Counted from the first letter of the stretch, positions 44,085 to 53,084 are shown. The stretch: DNA of 64,000 nt from Nocardia vinacea (GCF_035920345.1 NZ_CP109149.1:6200001-6264000), one strand, 5' to 3'. Program-made: numbers and translations. The notes: generated by a model from the sequence alone, not told the origin.

Positions 44085-45373
44085 AGCGTCTCCTGCGGAA
44101 TCGGCGCGCGCGCAACGAGCGCACGCAGCACCTCGGGAGTCAGTACCGGCGCGAGCGCACGCAGTTCATCGGCGGTGCGTGCGCCGCAGTTCACGCCGCG
44201 TAAGACGGTGGCCGCCAAGGCTTCCGCGGTGGCGGGCTCGTCCATGACGCCGCCGGAGCGCCGGTCGAGATAGGCGACCAGACGGGGTACCGCGACGTCG
44301 ATGGCGCGACGGAAGAATTCGTAGGTGGCCAGCCAGCGGGTGATCAGGTGTCCCGGATGCATATCCCAGCCCTGGTAGTAACCGAGGCGCAGCGCCCGGC
44401 CGACGAGCCGATGATGGTTGCGCAGTGCGGATTCCGGATCGCGGTCCGGCACGATCTGAGTGGAGCCGTCACAGACCCACACCCCGGTTTGGGCAGCGGC
44501 CACCTGCATGACCGACTTCGCGTAGTCCGCAGCCGGATGGTCGAGCGCCTGATCAGGCGCGGCGATACCGCACGCGGCCGTGTAGTCATAGGTGCCGAAA
44601 TGCAAAGCACTGCAACGACCTTCGGACACACTGAGCATTTTGGCGATCGGCGCGCTGCCGTCGGCGGCGATAATCGCCTGCGGGCTCTCGATCTGCAGTT
44701 CGAATCGCAGGGTGCCCGCAGCGAGTCCGGATCCGCGTTCGAGTCCGTCACACAGGGCGACCAACGCCGAAGCCTGTTCCGCCGCACGGATCTTCGGGAC
44801 CGTGAAGACGAAACCCGGTGGCACACCGCCCGCGGCATCCAGGACCAGCTCGAGGGTGCGCAGAGCGCGATTGCGTTCGGTGCCCGCCAGACCCTTCATC
44901 CGGATGCCGAGGCTGGTCGGCCCACCGGGTTGCTTCGCCCACTCGGCGAGTGCCGCGCCCGCATCGGTGGCGGCCTCGTCCTCCTCGGCGTCGGCGCGGA
45001 AGCCGTAACCGTCTTCGAAGTCGATGCGCAGATCCTGGATCGGCCGCTGCGCGAGTTGGCTGCGCACGGTGGGCAGCGCGGCGGTGCGGTCGATTCCGGC
45101 GAGCAGGTCGTGGTGGCGATCGAGTAGCTCGATCGCCGTCGCACCCCATTCGGCGGGGGTCGCGGCAGTGGCCCGGTCGGCCGGGACGTAGGCAGTGTGG
45201 ATCGGCTGGACCCGGCCGTCGGGGCCCGGGTACCGGGTCCGCAACTCGGCGTCGACCGTGTCGAGCATCGCGTTGATGCGAGCGCGGACATTCTCGGGTA
45301 GCTGAGTTCGATTTGCGCCGCTCCCGGGCCCTCCGTGGTTACGCACGCTGCCTCCTCCGGGCCTGACGCTCAC
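44081..45373 (-). CDS. HpcH/HpaI / citrate-lyase-beta-like aldolase in purine cluster
   Basis: A 430-aa protein of the PEP/pyruvate-dependent aldolase superfamily related to citrate lyase beta and malate synthase (the actinobacterial DUF6986 group). Visible: DLRIDFEDGYG (metal region), GIRMKGL, FVFTVPKI, LRFELQIESPQAI, HFGTYDYTAACGI and YYQGWDMHPGHL. It sits between xanthine dehydrogenase and allantoicase, and may process ureidoglycolate or glyoxylate. The only starts before the conserved core are GTG 45373 and GTG 45346, both inside a dispersed repeat, so its first residues are repeat-encoded. Confidence 0.85.
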   Translation of the reverse strand: MSVRPGGGSVRNHGGPGSGANRTQLPENVRARINAMLDTVDAELRTRYPGPDGRVQPIHTAYVPADRATAATPAEWGATAIELLDRHHDLLAGIDRTAALPTVRSQLAQRPIQDLRIDFEDGYGFRADAEEDEAATDAGAALAEWAKQPGGPTSLGIRMKGLAGTERNRALRTLELVLDAAGGVPPGFVFTVPKIRAAEQASALVALCDGLERGSGLAAGTLRFELQIESPQAIIAADGSAPIAKMLSVSEGRCSALHFGTYDYTAACGIAAPDQALDHPAADYAKSVMQVAAAQTGVWVCDGSTQIVPDRDPESALRNHHRLVGRALRLGYYQGWDMHPGHLITRWLATYEFFRRAIDVAVPRLVAYLDRRSGGVMDEPATAEALAATVLRGVNCGARTADELRALAPVLTPEVLRALVARAPIPQETL

Positions 45374-45379
45374 GTCGCT
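45329..45379. repeat. Dispersed GTGGTTACGC element, copy 4
   Basis: It matches copy 1 closely (CTCCGTGGTTACGCA, then CGCTGCCTCCTCCGGGCCTG). Read in reverse it encodes the N-terminal SVRPGG...VRNHGG of the aldolase. Confidence 0.6.
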
Positions 45380-45385
45380 GGGTGC

Positions 45386-48300
45386 TCACCCCTGGTCTCC
45401 TTCCTGAAGGGCGCGCCAGATCCGGTCCGCGGTCATCGGCAAACCGGTCTGTCGTACTCCGACAGCATCGCGGATGGCGTTCGCCAATGCAGGAGCGACC
45501 GGGTTGTACGGGGATTCGCTCATCGACTTGGCGCCGAGTGGGCCCAGGTCATCGGCGGTTTCGGCGAAGTAGACCTCGGTGTGCGGCAAATCGACGAACT
45601 GCGGGATGTGATAATGCCGCAGCGTCCGTGTGGTTACCTCGCCTTGCGCGGAGCGCATGTCCTCGTAGAGCGCGGTGCCGATGGCCTGCGCGGCGCCGCC
45701 GACCACCTGACCGCGGCACTGCACCGGGTTGAGCACCGTGCCCGCGTCGGCGGCCTGGACCGATTGCAGGATGCGCACCAACCCGGTGTCGGGCTGCACG
45801 GCGACCCGGAACGCCTGCACATTGAAGCTGACCGAGCGCGGGCTGCCCGCGTGTTCGCCGTGTCCGGACAACTCACCGTCGGCCAAGAGTTCAGTGGCGT
45901 CGATCAGCCGATCGCCGCAGCGGACGCCATCGGCCACCAGGACGCACTCCGCTTCGGCGCGACCGGTCAGCTTGGCGGCCCGGACCAGAATGTGCTCACG
46001 CAGTGCCACGGCCGCGGCGTAGGAGGCCTTGCCCGCGACGGTGATGCCAGTAGACCCGAAGGCGCCGGTGTCGTAGCCGACGACGTCGGTGTCCGATTGG
46101 CGGATCACTGTGCGGCGCACGTCGGTGTTCAGTGCCGTCGCCGCGAGTTGGGCGTGCACAGTTGTGGTGCCATTGCCGAATTCGACTGTGCCTACGCGGA
46201 GTTCGTAGCGGCCGTCGGGGAGCAGGGCGACGGTCGCCTCGGAGCGGTGGCCGCGCGGTGGGATGGTGGCAATCATGGCCAGTGCCATCCCGGTGCCCAC
46301 CCGCCAGTCCGGGCCAGGGGCACAAATCCCGTTGCCGCGCAGTAAGGCTCGTTCGGCGAGATCGAGACATTGATCGAGGCCGTAGCTGCCGAAGTCCAGA
46401 TCGCTGTCGCCCACTTCCGCGCCGACGAACGCGTCGCCGGGGACGATGACATTGCGGCGGCGGAATTCGAACGGGTCGATATCGAGTGCGCGCGCCAGTT
46501 CATCCATGGCCGACTCGACGCCGAAGATGATCTGTCCGAGACCGTAGCCGCGGAATGCGCCCGAGGGAACGTTGTTGGTGTAGACCGTCTTCGCCTCGAC
46601 GCGCTTATTGGCGCACCGGTAGACCTCGATGGATTCGCCGACGCCGTGGAACAGCACGCCGGCACTGTGATTGCCATATGCCCCGGCATCGGCGAGCACG
46701 TCGATCGACAGTGCGGTCAGTAGGCCGTCGGCATTCGCGCCCGCGGTGATCGCGACCCGCATCGGATGACGGCAAGTGGCGCTGGTGAATTCGTCGGAGC
46801 GGGTGAATTCGTATTGTACGGGGCGGCCGGTACGCAGTACTGCCAGTGCTATCAGATCCTCGGCTAGCATTTCCTGTTTGGCGCCGAATCCGCCACCGAC
46901 GCGCTTAGCGAATACGCGCACCCGGTCACGCGGTAGCCCGAATATCTGGCACAGTTCGTCGCGCACCAGGAAAGGGACCTGCGTGCTGCAGCGGACGACC
47001 AGTCTGCCGTTGGCGTCCAACCAGCCGATACCGCCGTGGGTTTCCAGGTGTACGTGCTGGGCCCGCGGCGAATTCCAGACACCACTGACCACCTGCGCCG
47101 CTGCGGCGAGACCCGACTCGACGTCACCGACTTCGCCGTTGATCTCGGCGATCAGATTGCGTTCCGTATCGGAGATTCGAGCCGAATCCGGTTTACCACC
47201 ATGCAGTTTCGGCGCATCCGGCAGCAATGCTTCGGCCGGATGGAATACCGCTGGCAGGATTTCGTACTCGACCTGTATCACTCGGCAACCTGCACGAGCA
47301 ATATCCAGGCTCTCCGCCACTACGGCGGCGACCCGTTGTCCGATAAATCGCACCGTGCGATCCAGCACGTAGGTGTCATCGGGATCGTCGACTCGAAGTT
47401 CATGGCGCGCGGTGGAGAAGGCGATATCTGGAGCGTCTGCGTAGGTGAGCACTGCATGCACGCCCGGCAGGTTTTCGGCGGCGGAGGTGTCGATGGATAC
47501 GATTCGCGCGTGGGGGTGTGGGCTCGGCAGGACCGCGATATGCAGTGGGGCTGTGGGAGGTGCGTTCTCGTCCTCGGGGCTGACGTCGAAGGTGAAGGGC
47601 TCTGTGCCGGTGACAATTCGGGGTCCGGCAGGTGCGCCGACGCCGGTGCCCGCTCGTCCAGTGGCCTCGTCCGACGAGACATGCCGAGCATCGGAGTCGA
47701 CCTGCGCCCCATCCCTACTGCTGGGGCTCGGACATGCGGTCGCGCCCGCACCACTCGCCGAGACGGCATCGGGATCCGACAGGGGAGCCGCGCTCGAGGC
47801 ATCGGCGCTGATCTGTGGCCCATCTCCAATGCCAGGGATTCGGGCGCTCGCCGATTCAGACCCAGCAGTCGCACGTTCACTCGGGGCCAAAGCGGGGTTC
47901 AGGTGTGCGGTCGCCTCCGCACCACGCGCCGAGACGGTGTCCGGGTCCGAGGGGGAAGCCGCGCCCAGCGCATCGGCAATGGTGCGATATCCGGTGCAGC
48001 GGCAGAGGTTTCCCTTCATGAGCTCCGGCAATGCCTCGAGATCCGGGGTGTTCGGGCCGCCGCAGCCGAGGCCTGCGGCGGTAACCACCATGCCCGCGGT
48101 GCAGAAGCCGCATTGGAAGGCGGCCGAGTCCACGAAACGTTGCTGGACCGGATGCGGCTCTTCGGGGGTGCCGAGACCGGAGGCAGTAGTTATGGTGCGG
48201 TCGGCGGCACGGTAGGCGGGAATAATGCACGAGTGCACGGGGATTCCGTCGAGTTGCACGGTGCACGCACCGCAATCGCCCGCATCGCAGCCTTTCTTCA

Positions 48301-48394
48301 CCGCGAAATGGCCGTGCTCACGCAATAATGTGCGCAGACACTGGCCGGGGCGCGGTTCGGCCTGCACCGACTGACCGTCGACCTCGAATCTCAT
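45386..48394 (-). CDS. Xanthine dehydrogenase, fused Fe-S and molybdopterin subunits
   Basis: A 1002-aa fusion. Residues 1-145 are a two [2Fe-2S] subunit with Cys36, 41, 44, 56 and Cys95, 98, 131, 133. Residues about 146-260 are a Ser/Ala/Asp/Gly-rich linker containing two similar copies of a segment about 57 residues apart (SDPDTVSARGAEATA and SDPDAVSASGAGATA). Residues about 262-1002 are the molybdopterin subunit, with RVGGGFGAKQE, PSGAFRGYG, and a C-terminal Glu in SMSESPYNPVAPALANAI, where GVGE is usual. It oxidises hypoxanthine or xanthine to urate. The FAD subunit is the gene upstream, overlapping by ATGA. Confidence 0.93.
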   Translation of the reverse strand: MRFEVDGQSVQAEPRPGQCLRTLLREHGHFAVKKGCDAGDCGACTVQLDGIPVHSCIIPAYRAADRTITTASGLGTPEEPHPVQQRFVDSAAFQCGFCTAGMVVTAAGLGCGGPNTPDLEALPELMKGNLCRCTGYRTIADALGAASPSDPDTVSARGAEATAHLNPALAPSERATAGSESASARIPGIGDGPQISADASSAAPLSDPDAVSASGAGATACPSPSSRDGAQVDSDARHVSSDEATGRAGTGVGAPAGPRIVTGTEPFTFDVSPEDENAPPTAPLHIAVLPSPHPHARIVSIDTSAAENLPGVHAVLTYADAPDIAFSTARHELRVDDPDDTYVLDRTVRFIGQRVAAVVAESLDIARAGCRVIQVEYEILPAVFHPAEALLPDAPKLHGGKPDSARISDTERNLIAEINGEVGDVESGLAAAAQVVSGVWNSPRAQHVHLETHGGIGWLDANGRLVVRCSTQVPFLVRDELCQIFGLPRDRVRVFAKRVGGGFGAKQEMLAEDLIALAVLRTGRPVQYEFTRSDEFTSATCRHPMRVAITAGANADGLLTALSIDVLADAGAYGNHSAGVLFHGVGESIEVYRCANKRVEAKTVYTNNVPSGAFRGYGLGQIIFGVESAMDELARALDIDPFEFRRRNVIVPGDAFVGAEVGDSDLDFGSYGLDQCLDLAERALLRGNGICAPGPDWRVGTGMALAMIATIPPRGHRSEATVALLPDGRYELRVGTVEFGNGTTTVHAQLAATALNTDVRRTVIRQSDTDVVGYDTGAFGSTGITVAGKASYAAAVALREHILVRAAKLTGRAEAECVLVADGVRCGDRLIDATELLADGELSGHGEHAGSPRSVSFNVQAFRVAVQPDTGLVRILQSVQAADAGTVLNPVQCRGQVVGGAAQAIGTALYEDMRSAQGEVTTRTLRHYHIPQFVDLPHTEVYFAETADDLGPLGAKSMSESPYNPVAPALANAIRDAVGVRQTGLPMTADRIWRALQEGDQG

Positions 48395-49248
48395 TGCCCA
48401 TCACCGACTTCGGTGCGTAGCTCGGCCGCGACCTCGCGAGCAAGCACACCGGCGACATGGCAACGCCAGTCCGTCGCTCCGTGCGGATCGTCGAACCAGA
48501 GCGTCGGGTCGATGGCGGCCATCGCACCCCGCACCTCGGCATCGCCGGGCACCCCATCGAAATCCAGCACAATCGGCCGGGTCGTCGCGGCGGATATGGT
48601 CAGCGCGCAGTGGCCGTCCACCTCGCGCCGACCCATCACCACCGCACCGGAGCGCCCGAGCGGAGCCAGCGCGATCTTCCGGAAGACAGTGCGCGCGCGC
48701 AGACTTCGAGTCGGAACGGTAATCGACCGCAACACCTCACCCGAGCCGAGCACATTATGTCCCGGCCCGAGTACGAACTCCCGCAACGGAATCCGCCGAT
48801 CGGAACCATCCGGCGACCACACCAGCGCGACACCGTCCAACGCCACCAACGCCGCCAACACCGCCCCGGCGGGCAACGACAGGCACACATTCCCACCCAC
48901 CGTCGCCGTCCGCCATATCTTGTGCGACGCCACCAACGCCCTACACGCCAGGGCGAACAACGCCGTCCCCGGCCACTCCGCCCGCAGCATCTCCACCCCC
49001 AACTCCCGCCCCACCCCAGCCCCCGCCAACTCCGCCAATGTGCAGGTAGCCGCGATCTCCAACCCCTCCCCCGTCACAGTCAACGCGGTCCACCCGAGCC
49101 CCGTGATATCGACCAGCCGCTCCAACTCCTCCTGCGGCTCCGAGAACAAGAACGTCCCCCCGGCGAGCACCGCACAACCCCCGCCCACAACAGCCAGGTC
49201 GGCCCGCCCCCGCGCCACAACCACATCCCGAATCGTGTCCAGATCCAC
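48391..49248 (-). CDS. Xanthine dehydrogenase FAD-binding subunit
   Basis: A 285-aa FAD subunit of the CO-dehydrogenase medium-chain type. It has AVVGGGCAVLAGGTFLF (FAD loop), an LVDITGLGW segment, WRTATVGGNVCLSLPAGAVLAAL and an RKIALAPLGRSGAVV region. It passes electrons from the Fe-S clusters of the fused partner to NAD+. GTG 49248 has GAGGTG 6 nt upstream and matches the domain start. The stop overlaps the next ATG (ATGA). Confidence 0.9.
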   Translation of the reverse strand: MDLDTIRDVVVARGRADLAVVGGGCAVLAGGTFLFSEPQEELERLVDITGLGWTALTVTGEGLEIAATCTLAELAGAGVGRELGVEMLRAEWPGTALFALACRALVASHKIWRTATVGGNVCLSLPAGAVLAALVALDGVALVWSPDGSDRRIPLREFVLGPGHNVLGSGEVLRSITVPTRSLRARTVFRKIALAPLGRSGAVVMGRREVDGHCALTISAATTRPIVLDFDGVPGDAEVRGAMAAIDPTLWFDDPHGATDWRCHVAGVLAREVAAELRTEVGDGQ

Positions 49249-49763
49249 GCCACACCTCGCTCCACTACCGCTGCCGCCACAGTAGAAGCCGCGGGTTGCC
49301 GCGATGTTGCGCGACACCCGCCCCAGGTTGCGCGGTCGTTACCCGCCGAATCGAGCACCCGCGCCCGCCGAAGCGCGTAGTCAGAGACATCTCTGTTCCA
49401 GTATCCAGCAATACCGTCTGATCAGGCCATTCGCCTTAACTGCGGCAACTCGCCGGACACGTTTGCCCCCGGAGACCAGTCAGGTCCGATCCGCACACGA
49501 CGGACCGGGCCCGGCGATCGGGTTGCGCACCCGGATATAGCCATCGCGCGACTGGAACCGTCGCTGAAGCAAGGCGGTGCGGCGTCGGAGCGCAGAGTGG
49601 TATCCGCAGCCGGTATCCGTCCGATCATCTGGACGTCCGCAGCCTCGGAGACGGCTCGATCGGTCTGTCCAACTCTTGCGTTATCGCGACCGATGAACGC
49701 TCGATCCCCGCAGATGCCGCGGCCGCCGTCACCGAAGGGGAGACGGCGGCCGCGGACCGAGAC
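49249..49763. other. Intergenic region upstream of the xanthine dehydrogenase operon
   Basis: This 515-bp gap separates two minus-strand genes of the same pathway. Apart from the terminator at 49717-49755 I see no gene or recognised RNA. It must contain the xanthine dehydrogenase promoter; open frames through it lack ribosome binding sites. Confidence 0.5.
49717..49755 (-). terminator. Terminator after the 8-oxoguanine deaminase gene
   Basis: Perfect 14-bp stem CCGCGGCCGCCGTC/GACGGCGGCCGCGG with an 11-nt loop, 9 bp after the stop at 49764. No U-tract. Confidence 0.75.
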
Positions 49764-51125
49764 TCAGCCCGCCTTCGCTACCAGCGCCGCCTGTGCCCGT
49801 GCGACCTCGCCGCCGACCTTCTCCTCGTCGACAGTGCGCACCTCGCCATCGCGAACGACCGTGCGCCCGTTGACGATCAACGCCGCCAGCGGCGGGGCCG
49901 AGCCGAGAATCAATGCGGTAACCGGGTCATCGATGCCCGCGTGTGCGGGCGTATCGAGCCGCCACAAAGCGAGATCGGCGAGTTTGCCCGGTTCGATCGA
50001 CCCGATTTCGGCTTCCCGCCCCAGCACCCGTGCGCCGCCGATCGTGGCCAACTCCAAGGCTTTTCGAGTACTGATTGCGCGCGGCCCACCCTTGGCTCTT
50101 GCGTAGAGCAGAGCATTACGCGGCTCCTCGATCATCGAACTGGATTCATTGCTGGCGGCGCCGTCCACGCCGAGCCCCACCGGCACACCGGCGGAGACCA
50201 GATCGGCCGTGCGCGCCGTACCCGCCCCGATCCGAGCATTCGAAGTGGGGCAATGCGCCACTCCGGTACCGGTTTTCGCCATCGTGCCGATGGCAGCGTC
50301 GTCCAGATGGATGCCGTGCGCGTACCAGACATCCGAGCCGAGCCAGCCGAGCCGCTCCATGTACTGGGCGGGTGTACAGCCGAATTTGTCCGCACAGAAG
50401 TCCGCTTCATCGATCGTCTCCGCTAGATGGGTATGCAGGCGTACACCGAGATCGCGTGCCAGCACGGCGGATTCGCGCAGCAACTCGGTCGTCACCGAGA
50501 ACGGCGAACATGGCGCGAGTGCGATCCGCAGCATCGAATCGAATGACGGATCATGCCAGCGTGCAACGGCATCCGCGCTCGCGGTGAGAATGGCATCCAG
50601 GGTCTCCACCACCTCGTCGGGCGGCAGCCCACCCGAACTCTGCCCGAGATCCATCGAGCCGCGCGTCGGATGGAATCGCAACCCCACCTCGGCGGCCGCG
50701 GCGATCTCCGCGCCGAGCAGGTCACCACCCGCGCGCGGGAATACGTAGTGATGGTCGGTGGACGTGGTGCAGCCGGTGCGGGCCAGCGCGGTGAGCGCGC
50801 CGGTCGCGGCGACGCGAACCGACTCTTCATCGATGCCCGCCCAGATCGGGTAGAGCGTGGTGAGCCATTCGAACAGCGTGTTATCCGCGGCCAGACCCCG
50901 GGTGACCCACTGGTAGAGATGGTGATGGGTGTTCACCAGTCCGGGCGTGAGCAGGCAGCCACGGCCATCGATGCGGTGCACATCCGCGCCGACATCGGGC
51001 GCATCGCCCGCACCGACCGCGGTGATCCGGTTGCCCTGCACCGTCACATACCCGCGACGGTATTCGGTGCCGTTCGGATCGACGGTCGCCACGGCGCACC
51101 CGTCGATGACCGTCGTTGTCGTCAT
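49764..51125 (-). CDS. 8-oxoguanine deaminase-like amidohydrolase
   Basis: A 453-aa metal-dependent amidohydrolase of the AtzB/TrzN/8-oxoguanine deaminase group. Metal-site motifs: PGLVNTHHHLYQW near residue 65 (HxH), LHTHLAETIDEADF (His), WYAHGIHLDD (His) and GLGVDGAASNES (Asp). 8-Oxoguanine deaminase gives urate directly, which fits the urate oxidase gene 5 bp upstream. Guanine deaminase activity is an alternative. ATG 51125 is chosen as the pathway-conserved start. Confidence 0.88.
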   Translation of the reverse strand: MTTTTVIDGCAVATVDPNGTEYRRGYVTVQGNRITAVGAGDAPDVGADVHRIDGRGCLLTPGLVNTHHHLYQWVTRGLAADNTLFEWLTTLYPIWAGIDEESVRVAATGALTALARTGCTTSTDHHYVFPRAGGDLLGAEIAAAAEVGLRFHPTRGSMDLGQSSGGLPPDEVVETLDAILTASADAVARWHDPSFDSMLRIALAPCSPFSVTTELLRESAVLARDLGVRLHTHLAETIDEADFCADKFGCTPAQYMERLGWLGSDVWYAHGIHLDDAAIGTMAKTGTGVAHCPTSNARIGAGTARTADLVSAGVPVGLGVDGAASNESSSMIEEPRNALLYARAKGGPRAISTRKALELATIGGARVLGREAEIGSIEPGKLADLALWRLDTPAHAGIDDPVTALILGSAPPLAALIVNGRTVVRDGEVRTVDEEKVGGEVARAQAALVAKAG

Positions 51126-51130
51126 GACGC

Positions 51131-52036
51131 CTACGGTAGCCATGCGGGCCCGGCTTCCGGGGCGTCTTCCCGCTGCACAGTGGCATGGATGAGTCCGTAG
51201 GGCCGGTCATCGGCGTGAAAGACCTCGCCGTGGTTCTCGATGCCGAATCGACCGAGGTCGAAGTCGAAATGATGCTTGTTCGGCGCGGCCAGTCGGATTT
51301 CGGCGAGCACCGGAAAGGCCTCGAGCGCGGCCTTGCCCATTTCGAAGAGCGTCTGCTGCATAGCCTTCGAATGCAGCGTCGCGAAGACCTCGACCATCCG
51401 CTGCCGGACGCCCGCGTACACCGCATCCCAGTCCACGCCGGTCGTGGCGGCGAAACGCCACTGCGCGACCAGGGAGGTCGCGAGCATCCGGTCGCGCGTC
51501 GGCGCGAGCACGGTGAAATCGTCGGTGAGGAAGTCGGCGAATTCCGAGCCGGTCGACTTGAGGATCACCAGATCCTTCACCCCTCCGATGACCCAGGCCT
51601 GCTGCCGGTCGCCCTTGCCCGACACCGTGACCGTCGCGGTCCGCACCTCGGAGCCTTGCCGCACCCAGGTGTGATCGTGCTCGCTGCCGTCGACGGTGAC
51701 CCGCTGCCAGGCATACTCCTCGACCTCGATGCGCGCGCTGTCGACCGGCGCGATCTCGTCTACGAAATGCGCGGCGAGCGTGCACGCATAGTCTTCGATC
51801 GGTTGCAGCCCAGGCTTTTTCGCATAGGCGTAGGCGGTCTGCTTCTGGGTATCGGTGGGCAGCACCTTCGACTGGTCACCGGTGATATAGGCATCGGCGA
51901 AATCGCCACGCAGCACTGTGGATACGTTCACATCGCGGATTTCGTGACGCGGCTGGTCCCGATAGATCCGGACGATGCGGTTCTCCGCCTTTCCGTACCG
52001 GTTGTCGGACAGCACGATCGGCCCGGTCAGCTCCAT
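51131..52036 (-). CDS. pucL: Urate oxidase (uricase)
   Basis: A 301-aa cofactor-free uricase, converting urate and O2 to 5-hydroxyisourate. Two tunnelling-fold repeats are visible, with the catalytic Lys/Thr region GDFADAYITGDQSKVLPTDTQKQT, ILKSTGSEFADFLTDDFT near residue 170, and the C-terminal NKHHFDFDLGRFGIENHGEVFHADDRPYG. The PucL symbol follows the Bacillus name; the decarboxylase domain is a separate gene here. It starts 7 bp after the HIU hydrolase stop. Confidence 0.96.
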   Translation of the reverse strand: MELTGPIVLSDNRYGKAENRIVRIYRDQPRHEIRDVNVSTVLRGDFADAYITGDQSKVLPTDTQKQTAYAYAKKPGLQPIEDYACTLAAHFVDEIAPVDSARIEVEEYAWQRVTVDGSEHDHTWVRQGSEVRTATVTVSGKGDRQQAWVIGGVKDLVILKSTGSEFADFLTDDFTVLAPTRDRMLATSLVAQWRFAATTGVDWDAVYAGVRQRMVEVFATLHSKAMQQTLFEMGKAALEAFPVLAEIRLAAPNKHHFDFDLGRFGIENHGEVFHADDRPYGLIHATVQREDAPEAGPAWLP

Positions 52037-52043
52037 GAATGGC

Positions 52044-52361
52044 TCAGCTCCCTCGGTAGGTGGAAAAGGCGAAGGGCGACAACAGCAATGGGACGTGATA
52101 ATGCCGCTCCTCGATGACGACGAACGTGATGGCGACCTCCGGATAGAACGATTCGACCCTGCGCCCGGCGAAGTAAGGGCCGGTATCGAATACCAGCCGA
52201 TATGTGCCGGGTGGCAATGCCACAGCGAGCGAGGCGATCCGGCCGTCGTCATCAGTGGTTCCGGAACCGAGCACCTCGGTGTCCCGATAGAGCACCACCT
52301 CGATTCCGGCCGCAGGCGCACCCGCGACGGCATCGAGCACATGTGTACCGATCGTGCTCAT
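52044..52361 (-). CDS. uraH: 5-Hydroxyisourate hydrolase (transthyretin-like)
   Basis: A 105-aa transthyretin-like HIU hydrolase, opening 5-hydroxyisourate to OHCU. The active-site set is visible: GTHVLDAVAGAPA (His), the central Arg, RHYHVPLLLSPFAFSTYRGS with the family's C-terminal YRGS. ATG 52361 overlaps the TGA of a 27-codon mini-ORF, linking its translation to that of uraD. Urate oxidase follows directly. Confidence 0.96.
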   Translation of the reverse strand: MSTIGTHVLDAVAGAPAAGIEVVLYRDTEVLGSGTTDDDGRIASLAVALPPGTYRLVFDTGPYFAGRRVESFYPEVAITFVVIEERHYHVPLLLSPFAFSTYRGS

Positions 52362-52441
52362 GACTGCGCCTCGCCGGCGCTCGGCTCCGTCATGGCCACG
52401 GAGGTGGCTGTGTTGAATGTTCGCTCGCTGCGCTCGCTCAT
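52358..52441 (-). CDS. 27-codon mini-ORF joining uraD and uraH by ATGA overlaps
   Basis: The ATG (52441-52439) overlaps the uraD stop and its TGA (52360-52358) overlaps the uraH ATG, each as ATGA. The peptide begins MSERSERT and ends EPSAGEAQS, like the mini-ORF before adhC. It fills the gap between two pathway enzymes exactly, so ribosomes could pass from uraD to uraH without leaving the message. Confidence 0.55.
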   Translation of the reverse strand: MSERSERTFNTATSVAMTEPSAGEAQS

Positions 52442-52944
52442 TCGGCAGCACCGACCAACAGCCGCGCCAACCGAATCCGATTGATCTTCGCTAATTCCGT
52501 TCGCATAACCCGCCTTTCGGTCTCCGGATCATTTCCGAGCCGGGCGGTGAGCAATTCCAGCAGCTCGTCCCCGGACTTACCGGTCGCACACACCAGATAG
52601 ATATGGCCGAACTTCTCCTCATAGGCCAGATTGCCCTCGACCAGCCCCGCCCGCACCGCATCCTCCGCCCCGGCCACGCCGGCCTGCTCGCGCGCCGATT
52701 CCGCGGTATCGGGCCGGGCGCCGATGCGCGGGTGTCCGTCGAGTGCGCGATCGATCTGCGCCTCGGACAATTCGGCCAGCACCGCATCGGCCGTATCGAA
52801 TACGGCATCGATATGCGCGTACGGCCGCCCGGCGACCAGCGCACGAGCCCATTCCGGCGCAGAGCAACACACGAGCAAGGCCGCATTCGCCTCCGCTTCG
52901 GACAATGCGTTGAATTCCGCGAGGCCCAACCCGTCGGGTGTCAT
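52438..52944 (-). CDS. uraD: OHCU decarboxylase
   Basis: A 168-aa 2-oxo-4-hydroxy-4-carboxy-5-ureidoimidazoline decarboxylase, giving S-allantoin. Family features: LAEFNALSEAEANAAL near the N-terminus, ALDGHPRIGARP with the catalytic His, EKFGHIYLVCATGKSGDELL, and ELAKINRIRLARLL at the C-terminus. ATG 52944 is the most likely start. It is the first gene of the uraD-uraH-pucL-deaminase operon. Confidence 0.93.
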   Translation of the reverse strand: MTPDGLGLAEFNALSEAEANAALLVCCSAPEWARALVAGRPYAHIDAVFDTADAVLAELSEAQIDRALDGHPRIGARPDTAESAREQAGVAGAEDAVRAGLVEGNLAYEEKFGHIYLVCATGKSGDELLELLTARLGNDPETERRVMRTELAKINRIRLARLLVGAAE

Positions 52945-53084
52945 CGGACCAGCATCGAATACGACCGACCCGGCCGCCACTCGAACGAGATAGATCACCT
53001 CCGGCGTGTCGCCGGCATCCGACTGTCGACGTCAAAGCACTTTTCCGTAACCCATTGGCTACGCGGCCGGGCTACCGTCTTTTC

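Noticed and set aside
49249..49763. Hidden gene or RNA in the 515-bp gap upstream of the xanthine dehydrogenase operon
   Set aside because: No frame has a start with a ribosome binding site, and no tRNA-like or riboswitch-like fold was recognised apart from the terminator.
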